From Eubacteriales Family XIII. Incertae Sedis bacterium (GTDB taxonomy: Bacteria; Bacillota; Clostridia; Peptostreptococcales; Anaerovoracaceae), in NCBI GenBank assembly GCA_031281765.1, contig JAITEX010000071.1, positions 1 through 5,588 of the forward strand: DNA of 5,588 nt, written 5' to 3'. The position numbers were made by a program, and so were the translations under genes. Below the pieces are notes generated by a model. It saw nothing but the letters and a program-made list of their open reading frames with translations, was not told the DNA's origin and did no database searches. Below, piece after piece: positions 5,415 to 5,588 of the stretch. The stretch's first letter is position 1, and the number at the start of each line of letters is the position of its first letter.

Positions 5415-5588
5415 TTATTGCGCCAACAGCTTCAGCGCTTCTTCTATCCCGTCCGCGTCGATGCTGACCGCCTGCACGTCCGGCGCTATCTTCTTCACAA
5501 GGCCGGTGAGCGTCTTGCCCGGGCCTGTTTCGATAAAGACGCCAATGCCGTCCTCCGCCATATGTTCTATGGTTTCCTGCCAGTAGAC
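5415..5588 (-). CDS. fabD: Malonyl CoA-acyl carrier protein transacylase FabD, C-terminal part
   Basis: The last 57 codons of a gene that enters from the window edge can be read on the minus strand, from VYWQETIEHM to the C-terminal ALKLLAQ and a TAA at 5417-5415. The stretch GVFIETGPGKTLTGLVKKI is the well-conserved C-terminal signature of FabD, which moves malonyl from CoA to acyl carrier protein. The family is usually about 310 residues, so roughly 250 residues lie outside, including the GHSLGE nucleophile motif. The gene is cut by the window and not broken. Position directly before fabG agrees with the usual order of fatty-acid clusters. Confidence 0.92.
   Translation of the reverse strand, partial: VYWQETIEHMAEDGIGVFIETGPGKTLTGLVKKIAPDVQAVSIDADGIEEALKLLAQ

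Noticed and set aside
1..5588. CRISPR array, insertion sequence, tRNA or phage attachment site
   Set aside because: No regularly spaced repeats, transposase-like protein, terminal inverted repeats or cloverleaf were seen on either strand.

Overview
This window reads as a chromosomal segment from a fairly GC-rich anaerobe-type Bacillota (Clostridia or Negativicutes-like). The evidence is the fabD-fabG-fabF-fabZ gene order, which resembles the Firmicutes type II fatty-acid cluster, the strong AGGAGG-type ribosome binding sites, and AT-rich intergenic promoters with extended -10 boxes. The assignment is an inference from gene order and style; no rRNA or other marker gene is present.

Layout. Positions 1-300 are non-coding and AT-rich. 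They hold what looks like a free-standing structured RNA of about 210 nt, with its own promoter (33-62), several hairpins, a predicted 6-bp pseudoknot and a GC hairpin plus six T at the end (251-280). A second promoter (279-308) leads to a gene at 365-1435. It encodes a membrane-anchored protein with a permuted papain-like (NlpC/P60 superfamily, YiiX-like) C-terminal domain. After a 182-nt spacer with an extended -10 promoter and a hairpin-rich leader comes nhaA (1618-2811), a Na+/H+ antiporter with all the key charged residues.

From 2827 the orientation flips. A 12-bp hairpin sits between the convergent nhaA and fabZ genes. The minus strand then carries, in transcription order, the 3' end of fabD (5588-5415), fabG (5390-4635), fabF (4547-3306, start debatable) and fabZ (3301-2876). 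These make one tightly spaced operon for malonyl loading, elongation, ketoreduction and dehydration in type II fatty-acid synthesis. acpP is not between fabG and fabF, and accB is not between fabF and fabZ, so the acyl carrier protein and acetyl-CoA carboxylase genes must lie elsewhere.

The protein-coding part is mostly ordinary housekeeping. The best candidates for something less described are the structured RNA at about 69-280, the four-helix membrane protein with a YiiX-like domain and its displaced ribosome binding site, and the structured leader of nhaA. I see no CRISPR array, mobile element, tRNA or rRNA.
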